DNA from: Rhizorhabdus sp. | GTDB taxonomy: Bacteria > Pseudomonadota > Alphaproteobacteria > Sphingomonadales > Sphingomonadaceae | DNA length: 47,427 nt | Direction: 5' to 3' | Assembly (NCBI RefSeq): GCF_018006725.1 | Contig: NZ_JAGMXV010000011.1 | Coordinates: 1-47,427 of the forward strand | Part shown: one piece after another, positions 1 to 10,124 of the stretch | Layout: each line of letters opens with the position of its first letter | How positions within the stretch are numbered: position 1 is the stretch's first letter | The notes under the pieces: model-generated | Told to the model about the DNA's origin: nothing | What the model saw: only the letters and a program-made list of their open reading frames with translations | Databases searched by the model: none | Translations under genes and position numbers: made by a program

Positions 1-117
1 GGCACGGGCTGGGCCCGCGGCTTCGGCTTTGTCGGCCTGATCCTGGCGGCGGTGAACATTTTCGGCGGGTTCCTGGTGACCAGCCGGATGCTCGCCATGT
101 ACTCGAAGAAGAAGTGA
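1..117 (+). CDS. NAD(P) transhydrogenase, alpha subunit part 2 (3' end only)
   Basis: This is the last 38 codons of a gene that enters from the left edge. The peptide is one hydrophobic helix (about residues 7-20) followed by INIFGGFLVTSRMLAMY and a KKK tail. That is the characteristic C-terminus of the membrane part of the proton-translocating transhydrogenase alpha chain, a separate subunit in alphaproteobacteria. The enzyme couples proton entry across the inner membrane to NADP+ reduction by NADH. The next ORF starts 10 nt downstream and begins as PntB, which matches the usual subunit order. Only the tail is visible, so the assignment rests on this signature and on the neighbour. Confidence 0.75.
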   Translation, partial: GTGWARGFGFVGLILAAVNIFGGFLVTSRMLAMYSKKK

Positions 118-127
118 GCGCACCGAC

Positions 128-865
128 ATGAACGCCAATCTGGTCGCGCTGCTCTATCTCGTCTCGGGTGTCCTGTTCATCCTGGCGCTGCGCGGGCTCT
201 CCAGCCCGGTCACGTCCCGCCAGGGCAATATTTTCGGCATGGTCGGCATGACCATCGCCATTCTAACGACGCTCGGCTCCTCCCCGCCGGCCGGCCCGGG
301 CGGCTGGGCGCTGGTGCTCGGCGGCCTCGCGCTCGGCGGCGGCGCCGGCGCGGTCATCGCTCGCAAGATCGCGATGACGCAGCAGGATATCCGCGAACTG
401 CGCACGCAGATCGATACGCGAGGCGGCCTCGCCCAGATCGAACAGTGGAACCAGAACGTCTATGGTCTGCAGGCGCCGGGGCCCGAGCAGTTCGCGACGA
501 ACTCGGTGCGGCTCGTGGCGATGACTCAGCCGCAGGGCCAGCCGGCGCTGCAGCTCGATCCGCAGATCGTCGCTAGCCGTGGCGCGGTCGACAAGGTCAG
601 CTTCGACAAGATCGAGGACGCGGGCGGCACCACGACGCCGTCGCGGGCCACGCCGATTCCTGCCCCTGCTCCGGCCGTCGAACAGCCGCGCCTGCGGTCG
701 GCCAACTTTGTCCAGGCCAAGGCTCCCGCGCTCGCCGAACAGGCGCCGTCGCCGGTACATGAAGTAGCGCTGCGCAAGGTCGGCAAGCCCGTAAGCCTCG
801 GGGACGATTTCCTCGACGGGCTGAGCGACGACCGGTCCGCGCGCAGCCGCAAAGGCAAGCAATGA
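128..865 (+). CDS. Chimeric ORF: PntB N-terminus fused in frame to FtsL C-terminus
   Basis: The 245-aa ORF is two unrelated proteins joined in frame. Residues 1-84 read as the start of transhydrogenase beta subunit PntB: three membrane helices near 4-21, 36-50 and 60-78, LRGLSSP, GNIFGMVGMTIA, and VIARKIAMT. PntB normally runs to about 460 aa, with an NADP-binding domain that is missing here. From about residue 85 the sequence becomes a periplasmic coiled coil with the alphaproteobacterial FtsL pattern TRGGLAQIEQWN, then LQAPGPEQF, and a long Ala/Pro-rich tail. It overlaps ftsI by 4 nt (ATGA), exactly where ftsL belongs. The native FtsL membrane anchor and the upstream mraZ and rsmH are missing. 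PntB is expected to start outside the membrane, so three helices would leave the FtsL part in the cytoplasm. Either a deletion/fusion or an assembly join near position 380 would explain this. Confidence 0.72.
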   Translation: MNANLVALLYLVSGVLFILALRGLSSPVTSRQGNIFGMVGMTIAILTTLGSSPPAGPGGWALVLGGLALGGGAGAVIARKIAMTQQDIRELRTQIDTRGGLAQIEQWNQNVYGLQAPGPEQFATNSVRLVAMTQPQGQPALQLDPQIVASRGAVDKVSFDKIEDAGGTTTPSRATPIPAPAPAVEQPRLRSANFVQAKAPALAEQAPSPVHEVALRKVGKPVSLGDDFLDGLSDDRSARSRKGKQ

Positions 866-2601
866 ACGCGCCTGCGGTCGGGCTAAACCCGCCGCGCGAC
901 CGCGCCCTCGTCAAGACCGACCAGACGGTCCAGACCGCCCATGAGCGCCTGATGGTGCTGATGATGCTGTTCGGCCTGCTGATCGGCATCATCGCGCTGC
1001 GCCTGCTCTACCTCGCCATATTCGACGGCCCCGATCGGTCGGCAGTCGCTGCCACGAGCGGCCGGCGCGGCGAGATTCTCGACCGCAATGGCAAAGTCCT
1101 TGCCTCGACGATCCGCGGGGTCAGCCTCGCCATTCGCCCGCCGCTGGTGATCGGCGACAAGGCCCGTCTCGCGACCGAACTGGCTCGTCTATTCCCGAGC
1201 CGCACGGCCGACTATTATCTGCGCATCCTCAGCGGACGGCGCAAATTCGTCTATCTGGAGCGGGGCGCAACGCCTGCCATGATCCGCGCGGTGCGACTGC
1301 TGGGCGAGCCGGGCATCGAGGAAGTACCCGAACCGAAGCGCTTCTATCCGCAAGGCACGATGGCCGCGCAGGTCATCGGCTATATGGACATCGGCGGCGT
1401 GCCGGTGAGTGGCATGGAAACCTTCCTCGACAAGCGGCTGACCAGCCCGGGCGCGAGCAACCAACCGGTCGAACTGTCGATCGACAGCCGCGTGCAGGCC
1501 GCCCTCGAAAGCGCCATCCGCAAGCAGGCCGAAAAGCATTTCGCGGTCGGCGGCGCCGGCATCGTGCTCGACGTGCACACCGGCGAGGTCATCGCCATGG
1601 CCTCCTTGCCGGTGTTCAACCCGAACGCCCCCGGCCTCGTCCCCGTGGGCACCGATCCCCTGCGCCCCGATGCGCGCTACAACCGTGCGATCAGCTCGGT
1701 CTACGAGCTCGGATCGACCTTCAAGGTGCTGACGATGGCCAACGCCATCGAGAACGGCGTGATTACCGATTTCGGCCGCCGCTATGACGCGACCGCTCCG
1801 CTCAAGGTCGGCGGCTTCACGATCCGCGACGACCATCCGCAGAAGCGCTGGATGTCGGTCCCCGATATCCTGATCCACTCGTCGAACATCGGCACCGCCC
1901 GCATCGCCGAAGAACTGGGCCCTGAGCGCACCCAGGCCTTCTTCCGCAAGCTCGGCTTCGACCGCGCCGCCGACCTGGAGCTCGGTGCCCGCGGCAAGCC
2001 GCTCTGGCCTGGCTACTGGGCGCGGACGACCGTCATGACGGTCGCCTATGGCCATGGCATCGCCGTCAGCCAGCTACACCTCGCCAATGCCTATGCAGCG
2101 ATGGTCAACGGCGGAATCATGCGCCCCGCAACGCTGCTGAAGCTCGCGCCCGGCCAGGCGCCCAGGGGCCAGCGCGTGATCTCCGAGGAAACCAGCCGCC
2201 GCGTTCGCCAGCTGATGCGTCTGGTCGTCAAGGAAGGCACCGGACGCGGTGCCGACATCCCCGGCCTGCGGGTCGGCGGCAAGACCGGTACCGCCGAAAA
2301 GAATCTCAATGGACGCTATATCCACAACAGCCTCGTCACGACCTTTGCCACGGCCTTCCCGATGGACGCGCCGCGCTATGTCGTGATCGTGACGATGGAC
2401 GAGCCGCAGGGCATTCCCGAGACCTATGGCTTTCGTAGCGCGGCCTGGACCGCTCTGCCCGCAGCCAAGAATGTCATCGCCAGAATCGGTCCGCTACTCG
2501 GAGTCATTCCCGACCCGAGCAAGGACATCGACGTCTCCGACCTGATGCCGTTCGTCTACAAACCCGAGAAGGAGGATGCGGGCGTCCATGCGATTGACTG
2601 A
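862..2601 (+). CDS. ftsI: Peptidoglycan D,D-transpeptidase FtsI (PBP3)
   Basis: Septal class B penicillin-binding protein that cross-links new peptidoglycan with the glycosyltransferase FtsW. The protein has 579 aa, the usual size. A single membrane anchor lies near residues 30-52, followed by the PBP dimerisation domain and a C-terminal transpeptidase domain. The three catalytic motifs are all visible: S285-T-F-K288 (nucleophile Ser285), S340-S-N342 and K474-T-G476. The ATG overlaps the stop of the preceding FtsL-like ORF by 4 nt, so the two are translationally coupled. Its end overlaps the start region of murE. The gene looks complete and unremarkable, which places the abnormal junction upstream of it. 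Confidence 0.96.
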   Translation: MNAPAVGLNPPRDRALVKTDQTVQTAHERLMVLMMLFGLLIGIIALRLLYLAIFDGPDRSAVAATSGRRGEILDRNGKVLASTIRGVSLAIRPPLVIGDKARLATELARLFPSRTADYYLRILSGRRKFVYLERGATPAMIRAVRLLGEPGIEEVPEPKRFYPQGTMAAQVIGYMDIGGVPVSGMETFLDKRLTSPGASNQPVELSIDSRVQAALESAIRKQAEKHFAVGGAGIVLDVHTGEVIAMASLPVFNPNAPGLVPVGTDPLRPDARYNRAISSVYELGSTFKVLTMANAIENGVITDFGRRYDATAPLKVGGFTIRDDHPQKRWMSVPDILIHSSNIGTARIAEELGPERTQAFFRKLGFDRAADLELGARGKPLWPGYWARTTVMTVAYGHGIAVSQLHLANAYAAMVNGGIMRPATLLKLAPGQAPRGQRVISEETSRRVRQLMRLVVKEGTGRGADIPGLRVGGKTGTAEKNLNGRYIHNSLVTTFATAFPMDAPRYVVIVTMDEPQGIPETYGFRSAAWTALPAAKNVIARIGPLLGVIPDPSKDIDVSDLMPFVYKPEKEDAGVHAID

Positions 2602-4006
2602 CCTGATCCCCGACGCCGCGAGCGACGACCGCATCACCGGCTTTGCGATCGACCATCGCAAGGTCGCGCCCGGCACCATATTCGGTGCCTTTCGCGGAAG
2701 CCGCTTCAACGGCGAGGATTATGTCGCGCAGGCGGTACAAGCCGGCGCGATCGCCATCATCTCAGCCCCCGGCGTCACGGTCGAGGGTGCTGCGCATATC
2801 GTCGACCAGGAACCCCGGCGGCTGTTCGCCCGGCTGGCGGCGCGCTTCTTCGCGCCCTTTCCCGATACCACTGTCGCCGTCACCGGAACGAACGGCAAGA
2901 CGTCCACGGTCGAACTCACCCGCCAGCTGTGGCGGATGGCCGGCTTCCACGCCGCCTCGATCGGCACGCTGGGCGTCACAACGGCGGATGACCAGGTCTC
3001 GACCGGGCTCACCACGCCGGATATCGTCACCTTCCTCTCCAACATGGCCGGCCTCCGCAAGGAGGGCGTCACCCATGCCGCCTTCGAGGCCTCGAGCCAC
3101 GGCCTGTCGCAGTACCGCACCGAGGGGCTGCCGGTCCGAGCGGTCGCCTTCACCAATCTGAGCCGCGACCATCTCGACTATCATGGTACGATGGAGGCCT
3201 ATTTCTCGGCCAAGCTGCGCCTGTTCGACGAGGTCGTCGATGCGGACGGCGCGGCGGTGATCTGGGCCGACGATGCCTATTCGGCCGGGGTGATCGACGC
3301 CGTGAAGGCGCGTGGCATCCGCGCGATCACGGTCGGCGGAAGCGGCGATACGATCCGCCTGCTAGACCGCGTGCCGACCGCGCTCGGCCAGACTCTGAAA
3401 CTCGAGATCGACGGCAAGGGCCGCGAAGTAAAGCTACCATTGATCGGCGCCTATCAGGCGGCCAATGCGCTCGTGGCCGCCGGACTGGTGATCGCCACCG
3501 GCGGCGATGTCGACCGGACGCTCGCCGACCTGCAGCGCGTCGCTCCGGTGCGCGGCCGCCTCGAGCGGGCGGCACTGTCGAAGAGCGGTGCGCCGATCTA
3601 TGTCGACTATGCGCACACGCCGGACGGCCTCGAAGCCGCCATTGCGGCGCTTCGTCCGCACACGGCGGGTCGCCTGATCACCGTCTTCGGCGCCGGCGGC
3701 GACCGCGACACCGGCAAGCGCCCGCTGATGGGCGAGGTTGCGATGCGGCTCTCCGACATCGCCATCGTCACCGACGACAATCCCCGCTCCGAAGACCCCG
3801 CCGCGATCCGCCGCGACGTGATGGCGGGCGCCCCCGGCGCGATCGAGATCGGCGGGCGGCGTGAAGCCATTGCCGAGGCCATCGCCCGCACCGAGGCCGG
3901 CGACATCGTTCTGATCGCGGGCAAGGGTCATGAGCAGGGCCAGATCGTCGGCGACCGTGTCCTGCCCTTCGACGATGTCAGCGTCGCCCGGGAATGCGCG
4001 GCCTGA
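2588..4006 (+). CDS. murE: UDP-MurNAc-L-Ala-D-Glu:meso-diaminopimelate ligase MurE
   Basis: Adds the third stem-peptide residue to UDP-MurNAc-dipeptide using ATP, in the cytoplasm. The P-loop TGTNGKTST is at residues 99-107. The DNPR motif at 397-400, which selects meso-diaminopimelate rather than lysine, is present. Length is 472 aa from this start. The in-frame ATG at 2576 directly abuts an AAGGAGG sequence (2569-2575), leaving no spacer; the ATG at 2588 lies 12 nt beyond it and gives the usual N-terminus (MRLTDLI), so I prefer 2588. The start lies inside ftsI, and the stop overlaps the likely murF start by 1 nt. Confidence 0.95.
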   Translation: MRLTDLIPDAASDDRITGFAIDHRKVAPGTIFGAFRGSRFNGEDYVAQAVQAGAIAIISAPGVTVEGAAHIVDQEPRRLFARLAARFFAPFPDTTVAVTGTNGKTSTVELTRQLWRMAGFHAASIGTLGVTTADDQVSTGLTTPDIVTFLSNMAGLRKEGVTHAAFEASSHGLSQYRTEGLPVRAVAFTNLSRDHLDYHGTMEAYFSAKLRLFDEVVDADGAAVIWADDAYSAGVIDAVKARGIRAITVGGSGDTIRLLDRVPTALGQTLKLEIDGKGREVKLPLIGAYQAANALVAAGLVIATGGDVDRTLADLQRVAPVRGRLERAALSKSGAPIYVDYAHTPDGLEAAIAALRPHTAGRLITVFGAGGDRDTGKRPLMGEVAMRLSDIAIVTDDNPRSEDPAAIRRDVMAGAPGAIEIGGRREAIAEAIARTEAGDIVLIAGKGHEQGQIVGDRVLPFDDVSVARECAA

Positions 4007-5418
4007 TGAGCGCGTCTTCCTCCCCGCTCTGGACAGCCTTTGACATCGCCGCTGCGGTCGATGGCGAGGTGCACGGCGACTTCCAGGCGTCCGGCGTCGC
4101 CTTCGACTCGCGGGAGATCGGCCCGGGCGACCTGTTCATCGCGATGAAGGGCGAGACGACCGACGGCCATGCCTTCCTCGACAAGGCTTTTGCCGCCGGG
4201 GCGTCGGGCGCGATCGTGTCCGATGCCTGCGCGGGCCCACATGTCCGCGTCAGCGACACGATGCCGGCGCTGGAAGCGCTGGGCGTCGCATCGCGCGCGC
4301 GCATGGCCGGCAAGGTCATCGGCGTCACGGGTTCCGTGGGCAAGACCGGCACCAAGGAGGCACTGTTCGCCTGCCTGGATCGCGCCTTGCGTGGCCGGGT
4401 CCATCGTTCGGTCAAGAGCTACAACAACCATACCGGGGTGCCGCTGAGCCTCGCCCGCATGCCCGCCGACACCGCCATCGGTGTGTTCGAGATGGGCATG
4501 AACCATGCCGGCGAATTGGCCCATCTGACCCGTCTCGTCCGGCCGCATGTCGCAATTGTCACCGCCATCGCGCCCGCGCATAGCGCCTTTTTCGCCAGCG
4601 AAGCCGATATTGCCGAAGCCAAGGGCGAAATTTTCCAGGGACTCGAACCGGGCGGCACCGCCATCCTGCCCTATGACAGCCCGCATCGCGATCGGCTACG
4701 GGCGGCGGCCGACGCCCATGCAGGCCGCATCCTGACCTTCGGCCACAGCCGCGAGGCCGACGTCCGCGTGCAGGACGTCGTCCCTCTCGACAACGGCACG
4801 CTGGTCTCGCTGATCCTGCCCGACGCCGAACTGACCTTCACGATCGCCCCGCCCGGCACCCACTGGGTGTCCAACGCCATGGCGGTGATGGCCGCCGTGT
4901 GGGCCGTGGGCGGCGACCTGGCGGCAGCTGGCCTCGCCTTTGCCGACATGGAGGGTCTTCCCGGACGCGGTCAGCGTAGCACCGTCGCGATCGGCAACGG
5001 CACCGCGCTGGTGATCGACGAGAGCTACAACGCCAATCCCGGATCGATGGCCGCGACCATCGGCATGCTCGGCCAGCAGGCGGCCGAGCGCCGCGTCGTC
5101 GTGCTCGGCGACATGCGCGAACTCGGGGCCGGATCGCCCGATTATCATGCCGCGCTGGCAGGACCGCTGCAGGCCGCCGGCGTAGGCTTCGCGCTGCTCG
5201 TCGGACAGGAGATGACGGCGCTCGCAAACGCCCTTGAGGGGCGGATCGATTTCGCGCATGTGCCCGACGCCCGCGCGGCGCTCGATTCGATCGGGAGCCG
5301 GCTTGCGCCGGGCGACGCCATATTGATCAAGGGATCGAACGCGATCGGCCTTTCGCGCCTCGTCGAGCATCTGCGCTCGGGGGCGTTGGCCGGCGAAAGG
5401 ACGCCATGCTCTACCTGA
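4006..5418 (+). CDS. murF: UDP-MurNAc-tripeptide:D-Ala-D-Ala ligase MurF
   Basis: Completes the UDP-MurNAc-pentapeptide by adding D-Ala-D-Ala made by Ddl. It is a Mur ligase with P-loop [13 protein letters not shown] at about residues 106-118 and the family segment [11 protein letters not shown] in the C-terminal half. Length is 470 aa from this start. An in-frame ATG at 3994 would add four residues (MRGL). I prefer 4006 because it forms a TGATG overlap with the murE stop and gives a typical N-terminus. The end overlaps mraY by 13 nt. Confidence 0.94.
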   Translation: MSASSSPLWTAFDIAAAVDGEVHGDFQASGVAFDSREIGPGDLFIAMKGETTDGHAFLDKAFAAGASGAIVSDACAGPHVRVSDTMPALEALGVASRARMAGKVIGVTGSVGKTGTKEALFACLDRALRGRVHRSVKSYNNHTGVPLSLARMPADTAIGVFEMGMNHAGELAHLTRLVRPHVAIVTAIAPAHSAFFASEADIAEAKGEIFQGLEPGGTAILPYDSPHRDRLRAAADAHAGRILTFGHSREADVRVQDVVPLDNGTLVSLILPDAELTFTIAPPGTHWVSNAMAVMAAVWAVGGDLAAAGLAFADMEGLPGRGQRSTVAIGNGTALVIDESYNANPGSMAATIGMLGQQAAERRVVVLGDMRELGAGSPDYHAALAGPLQAAGVGFALLVGQEMTALANALEGRIDFAHVPDARAALDSIGSRLAPGDAILIKGSNAIGLSRLVEHLRSGALAGERTPCST

Positions 5419-6476
5419 TTGCCGAACAACTCGGGTTTCCGGGCGTCCTGAACCTCATCCGGTACATCACCTTCCGGGCGGGGGCGGCCGCGCTGACCGC
5501 GCTGTTAATCGGCCTCATCATCGGCCCTCGATTCATCGGCTGGCTGCGCGTCCGCCAGGGCAAGGGTCAGCCGATCCGCGCCGATGGCCCGCAGACGCAC
5601 CTTGCCAAGGTCGGCACGCCAACGATGGGCGGGCTGATGATCCTGATCGCTGTCACCTTGTCGCTGCTGCTGTGGATGGACCTCAACAACCGCTATGTCT
5701 GGGCCTGCATCGGCGTGACCCTCGGCTTCGGCCTGATCGGGTTCATGGACGATTATGACAAGGTCAAAAAGCGCAGCACCGCGGGCATTTCGGGCAAATC
5801 GCGCCTCCTCGCCGAGTTCGTGATCGCCGGCCTCGCCAGCTGGCTGATCGTGTCGGGTAACGGCACCGAACTATATGTGCCCTTCTACAATGGCCCGGTG
5901 ATAGACCTCGGCCCCTTCTACATCCTGTTCGCCGCCTTCGTAATCGTCTCCTTCGGCAATGCGGTCAACCTGACCGACGGGCTCGACGGGCTGGCGATCA
6001 TGCCGGTGGTCATCGCCAGCCTCGCCTTCTTCGTCATCGCCTATCTGGTCGGCAATGCGAAATTCGCCCATTATCTGGGTATTCCGCACGTGCTGGGCGC
6101 GGGTGATCTCACGATCCTGACCGCAGCGATCATCGGCGGCGGGCTCGCCTTCCTTTGGTTCAACGCACCTCCGGCCGCCGTCTTCATGGGCGACACCGGC
6201 AGCCTGGCCCTCGGCGGCGCGCTGGGCGTGATCTCGGTCGTCACCCATCATGAAATCGTGCTGGCGATCGTCGGCGGCCTGTTCGTCATGGAAACCGTGT
6301 CGGTGGTGCTGCAGGTCTTCTTCTACAAGCGCACCGGCCGCCGGATCTTCCGCATGGCGCCGATCCATCATCATTTCGAACAGCTCGGCTGGAGCGAACC
6401 GACGGTGGTGATCCGCTTCTGGATCATCTCCTTCGTCCTCGCTCTCGCCGGCCTCGCCACGCTGAAGCTGCGGTGA
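5406..6476 (+). CDS. mraY: Phospho-MurNAc-pentapeptide transferase MraY
   Basis: Integral membrane enzyme that moves phospho-MurNAc-pentapeptide onto undecaprenyl phosphate, forming lipid I. The 356-aa length and about ten hydrophobic helices fit the family. Diagnostic motifs are the substrate loop around [14 protein letters not shown] with the active-site Asp pair, [23 protein letters not shown], and the HHHFE motif near the C-terminus. It lies between murF (13-nt overlap) and murD (GTGA overlap) in the standard dcw order. Confidence 0.96.
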   Translation: MLYLIAEQLGFPGVLNLIRYITFRAGAAALTALLIGLIIGPRFIGWLRVRQGKGQPIRADGPQTHLAKVGTPTMGGLMILIAVTLSLLLWMDLNNRYVWACIGVTLGFGLIGFMDDYDKVKKRSTAGISGKSRLLAEFVIAGLASWLIVSGNGTELYVPFYNGPVIDLGPFYILFAAFVIVSFGNAVNLTDGLDGLAIMPVVIASLAFFVIAYLVGNAKFAHYLGIPHVLGAGDLTILTAAIIGGGLAFLWFNAPPAAVFMGDTGSLALGGALGVISVVTHHEIVLAIVGGLFVMETVSVVLQVFFYKRTGRRIFRMAPIHHHFEQLGWSEPTVVIRFWIISFVLALAGLATLKLR

Positions 6477-7753
6477 TCAAGAGCCCCGCCTTCGCCGGAA
6501 AACGCTACGCGGTGCTCGGCCTCGCCCGGTCGGGACTCGCCGCGGTCGAGGCTCTGCTTGCCTCGGGCGCGCTGGTCACCGCCTGGGACGGCAAGGACGA
6601 GGCGCGGGCCAAGGTCACAGGCGAGGTCACGTTCGCCGACCCGGTCGAGATCGACCTGACCGGCTATGCCGGCGTCGTCGTTTCGCCCGGCGTGCCGCTC
6701 AACAAGCATCCGATCGCCAGCCATGCCGCCCGCTTCGGCGTGCCCGTGATGAGCGATATAGAGCTGTTCGCCCAGGCCCGCCCGTCGTTGCCGCCGCACA
6801 AGGTGGTCGGCATTACTGGCACCAACGGCAAGTCGACCACCACCGCGCTGATCACGCACATCGTCGAGACGGCGGGCGTCCCGACGCTGATGGGCGGCAA
6901 TATCGGCCTGCCAATCCTCGGCCGCGACCCGCTGCCGGCGGGCGGCGTCTATGTGCTCGAACTGTCGAGCTACCAGATCGACATCACCCGGAGCCTCGAC
7001 TGCGACGTCGCGGTGCTGACCAACATCACGCCCGACCATCTCGACCGCTATGACGGCTTCGCCGGCTATGCGGCCTCCAAGGAACGGCTGTTCACCATGC
7101 AGTCGCCAGACCGCACGGCTATCATCGCGGTCGAGGATGCACCCAGCGCCGCCATCGCGTCGCGCCGTCCGGGCGTCCTCGCGGTCCGCTCCACAGAGGT
7201 GAGCAACCAGCAGGCCTGGCCCGCGCTGCAGGGACCGCACAACGCCCAGAACGCCGTCATCGCCATTGCCGCCTGCCGGGCGCTCGGCATCGCCGAGGAT
7301 GCCATCCAGCGCGGCCTCGCCAGCTATCCCGGCCTGCCCCACCGCATGCAACGCGTGGCGGAGAAGGCCGGCGTGCTGTTCGTAAACGACAGCAAGGCGA
7401 CCAACGCGACTGCAACTGCACCCGCGCTCGGCGCCTATCCGAAGATTCACTGGATCCTCGGCGGCCTGCCCAAGACCGACGATCTCGACGATTGCGCCCC
7501 CTATTTCGACCATGTCGTGGCCGCCTATACGATCGGCCAGGCCGGCCCGATGTTCGCCCGCATCCTGCGCGAGGTCGGCAAGCCGGTGACCGAAAGCGAG
7601 ACGCTGGAGCGCGCCGTGGCGGATGCCGCAGCGGCAGCTGGTCCGGGCGAGGTGGTGATGCTGTCGCCGGCCTGCGCCTCGTTCGATCAGTTCAGCGATT
7701 ATGAGGCGCGCGGGGACGCTTTCCGTCGCGCGGTGGAGGGGCTTTCGCTATGA
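6473..7753 (+). CDS. murD: UDP-MurNAc-L-alanine:D-glutamate ligase MurD
   Basis: Cytoplasmic ligase adding D-Glu as the second stem-peptide residue. It has 426 aa. An N-terminal Rossmann-like UDP-binding segment ([11 protein letters not shown]) is followed by the ATP P-loop [11 protein letters not shown] at residues 113-123. The C-terminal domain carries [11 protein letters not shown], typical of MurD. Translation starts at a GTG that overlaps the mraY stop (GTGA), and the gene ends in an ATGA overlap with ftsW. Both overlaps favour coupled translation. Confidence 0.95.
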   Translation: MIKSPAFAGKRYAVLGLARSGLAAVEALLASGALVTAWDGKDEARAKVTGEVTFADPVEIDLTGYAGVVVSPGVPLNKHPIASHAARFGVPVMSDIELFAQARPSLPPHKVVGITGTNGKSTTTALITHIVETAGVPTLMGGNIGLPILGRDPLPAGGVYVLELSSYQIDITRSLDCDVAVLTNITPDHLDRYDGFAGYAASKERLFTMQSPDRTAIIAVEDAPSAAIASRRPGVLAVRSTEVSNQQAWPALQGPHNAQNAVIAIAACRALGIAEDAIQRGLASYPGLPHRMQRVAEKAGVLFVNDSKATNATATAPALGAYPKIHWILGGLPKTDDLDDCAPYFDHVVAAYTIGQAGPMFARILREVGKPVTESETLERAVADAAAAAGPGEVVMLSPACASFDQFSDYEARGDAFRRAVEGLSL

Positions 7754-8967
7754 ACGTCGCAGTGTCCTTCGACTCCTCCGCCACTCCTGCGCAGCTTCCC
7801 ATTCGCCGATCGCGTTTCGGCCGGGGCAAGCGCACGCCCGTCGCGCGCTGGTTCTGGGAAATCGATCGCGTCCTCCTGCTGCTCGTCACGATCCTGATCG
7901 GCGTCGGCCTGATCGCGGTCGCCGCTGCCTCGCCCGCCGCCGGCGTGCGCTATTCGGGTAACGGCGTCACCGTCGCCTCGCGCTATTATTTCTGGATGCA
8001 GTTGGCCTGGACCATGATGGCCGTACCCGTGATGCTCGTCGTGTCCGCCCTGCCGCAGAAGGCGGCCCGGCGCATGGCGCTGATGATGGGCCTCTTCTTT
8101 CTGCTATGCCTCGCGCTGGTCCCGGTGATCGGCAGCAGCGCGAACGGCGCCACCCGCTGGATCGCGATCGGCCCAGCCAAGTTCCAGCCGTCCGAATTCC
8201 TCAAGCCGATGTTCGCGGTCGGCATGGCCTGGCTGCTGTCGCTGCGCGCGCGCAATCCAGAGTTGCCCTTCGCGTTGATCTCGGTCGTGCCTATGGGCCT
8301 GATCGCCGTGCTGCTGATGAAACAGCCCGATTTCGGCCAGACGGTGATCTTCGGGGCGGTATGGATGGTGCTGCTGATCGTCGGCGGCGCCTCGATCCGC
8401 CTGATTGGCTCGTTGATCGGCGCCGGCATGGGTGCGGTCGTCACCGCCTATTTCTTCTATTCGGTCGCGACAGAGCGCATCAACAAGTTCCTGTTCAAGC
8501 AGGGCGATACCTATCAGGTCGACCGCGCCCATGCGACGCTGACCAATGGCGGCCTGCTCGGCACCGGCCCGGGGGCCGGCACGCAAAAGTTCACCCTGCC
8601 CGAACCCCACACCGACTATATCTTCTCCGTGATCGGTGAAGAGTTCGGGCTGATCGCCTGTATCGCCATCGCCTGCCTCTATTTTGCGATCGTCGCGCGC
8701 GTCTGCCTGCGCCTGATGCGCGAGGATGACGATTTCCTCCTGCTGGCCTCGGCGGGCCTCGTCGCGCAGTTCGGTTTCCAGGCGCTGATCAACATGCTGG
8801 TCAATGTCGGCCTCGCCCCGTCCAAGGGCATGACCCTGCCCTTCATCAGCTATGGCGGCTCGTCGATGATCGCGCTGTCGATCGGCTTCGGCCTGCTGCT
8901 CGCCTTCACCCGCGAAAATCCGCACCTGAAGGAAGCGACCTACACGGTGCGGTGGACCGGGCGATGA
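7750..8967 (+). CDS. ftsW: Septal peptidoglycan glycosyltransferase FtsW
   Basis: SEDS-family integral membrane glycosyltransferase that polymerises lipid II at the division site together with FtsI. It has 405 aa, a cytoplasmic basic N-terminus of about 35 residues, and about ten membrane helices. SEDS signatures include GAxRWIxIGPxxxQPSE (here GATRWIAIGPAKFQPSE) and the late segment LPFISYGGSS. It starts in an ATGA overlap with murD and ends in an ATGA overlap with murG. Confidence 0.94.
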   Translation: MNVAVSFDSSATPAQLPIRRSRFGRGKRTPVARWFWEIDRVLLLLVTILIGVGLIAVAAASPAAGVRYSGNGVTVASRYYFWMQLAWTMMAVPVMLVVSALPQKAARRMALMMGLFFLLCLALVPVIGSSANGATRWIAIGPAKFQPSEFLKPMFAVGMAWLLSLRARNPELPFALISVVPMGLIAVLLMKQPDFGQTVIFGAVWMVLLIVGGASIRLIGSLIGAGMGAVVTAYFFYSVATERINKFLFKQGDTYQVDRAHATLTNGGLLGTGPGAGTQKFTLPEPHTDYIFSVIGEEFGLIACIAIACLYFAIVARVCLRLMREDDDFLLLASAGLVAQFGFQALINMLVNVGLAPSKGMTLPFISYGGSSMIALSIGFGLLLAFTRENPHLKEATYTVRWTGR

Positions 8968-10124
8968 GGGTGACTCGCCACTTCGTCCTCGCGGCCGGCG
9001 GCACCGGCGGCCATATGGTCCCGGCGCATGCGCTGGCCGCCGAACTGATGCGCCGCGGCCATCGCGTCGCCCTCGTGACCGACGAGCGCGGTGCACGGAT
9101 TCCCGGCCTCTTCGACGGTGTCCAGACGCACGTCATTCCCGCCGGACGTCTGGGCGGCGGGCTGCGCGCCATGATCAAGGCGGTGCGCGACATTCGCGCC
9201 GGCACCGCGATGGCGGGTCAGCTCTACGAGACCTTCGCGCCGTCGGCGGTGATCGGCTTCGGCGGCTATCCGGCCCTGCCGGCCTTGCTCGCTGCGTTCA
9301 AGCGGCGGATCCCGACGGTGATCCACGAGCAAAATGCCGTGCTCGGCCGGGTCAACCGCTTCGTCGCCGGGAAGGTCGATGCGATCGCGACCGCCTATCC
9401 CGATGTCGAACGGCTGAAGCCACGCTATGACGAGAAGACCGTTCTCGTCGGCAATCCGGTGCGCGACAATGTGCGGGAAATCCGGGAGCAGCTCTTCCCC
9501 GAACTGGGCCCCGACAGCATCTTCCGCCTGCTCGTGACGGGTGGAAGCCAGGGCGCCTCGATCCTGTCGGACGTCGTGCCCGACGGGCTCGCGCTGCTCC
9601 CGCAAGGGTTCCGCCGTCGCCTCCAAGTGACGCAGCAATGCCGACCCGAGGATATCGAATCGGTCCGCAGCAAATATAAGGTGCTCGGCATCCCCGCCGA
9701 TCTTGCCACCTACTTCACCGACCTTCCCGAACGGCTCGGCTGGGCACATCTCGTCATCGCCCGCGCCGGTGCGTCGACCATCGCCGACATCAGTGTCGCC
9801 GGACGTCCCGCCATCCTGATCCCGCTGCCTTCGGCCGCCGACGACCACCAGACCGCCAATGCGCGCGAACTGGCGCAGGTCGGTGGCGCGCGCGCGATCC
9901 GCCAGTCGAACTTCACACCGCAGGAACTGGCGAAGCAGATGCAGAAGCTGGCGCTCGATCCCCAGGCGCTGATCAATGCCGCGCGCCGTGCGCATGGCGT
10001 CGGCCGTCCCAACGCGGCCGAGGATCTGGCCGATCTCGTCGAACGCATCGGCCCTGAGCCGATCGTCGATCCCATCCCCGTGGAAAAACTGGAACTCCGT
10101 CCCTTGAAAGGCGCATTTGCATGA
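8964..10124 (+). CDS. murG: UDP-GlcNAc:lipid I N-acetylglucosamine transferase MurG
   Basis: Peripheral inner-membrane glycosyltransferase converting lipid I to lipid II. It has 386 aa. The N-terminal glycine-rich loop AGGTGGH is at residues 11-17, and the C-terminal domain holds VTGGSQGA and the UDP-GlcNAc-binding [10 protein letters not shown] segment. An in-frame GTG at 8952 would add four residues. The ATG at 8964 makes an ATGA overlap with ftsW and places the first strand directly before the GGTGGH loop, so it is preferred. It ends in an ATGA overlap with murC. Confidence 0.95.
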   Translation: MRVTRHFVLAAGGTGGHMVPAHALAAELMRRGHRVALVTDERGARIPGLFDGVQTHVIPAGRLGGGLRAMIKAVRDIRAGTAMAGQLYETFAPSAVIGFGGYPALPALLAAFKRRIPTVIHEQNAVLGRVNRFVAGKVDAIATAYPDVERLKPRYDEKTVLVGNPVRDNVREIREQLFPELGPDSIFRLLVTGGSQGASILSDVVPDGLALLPQGFRRRLQVTQQCRPEDIESVRSKYKVLGIPADLATYFTDLPERLGWAHLVIARAGASTIADISVAGRPAILIPLPSAADDHQTANARELAQVGGARAIRQSNFTPQELAKQMQKLALDPQALINAARRAHGVGRPNAAEDLADLVERIGPEPIVDPIPVEKLELRPLKGAFA

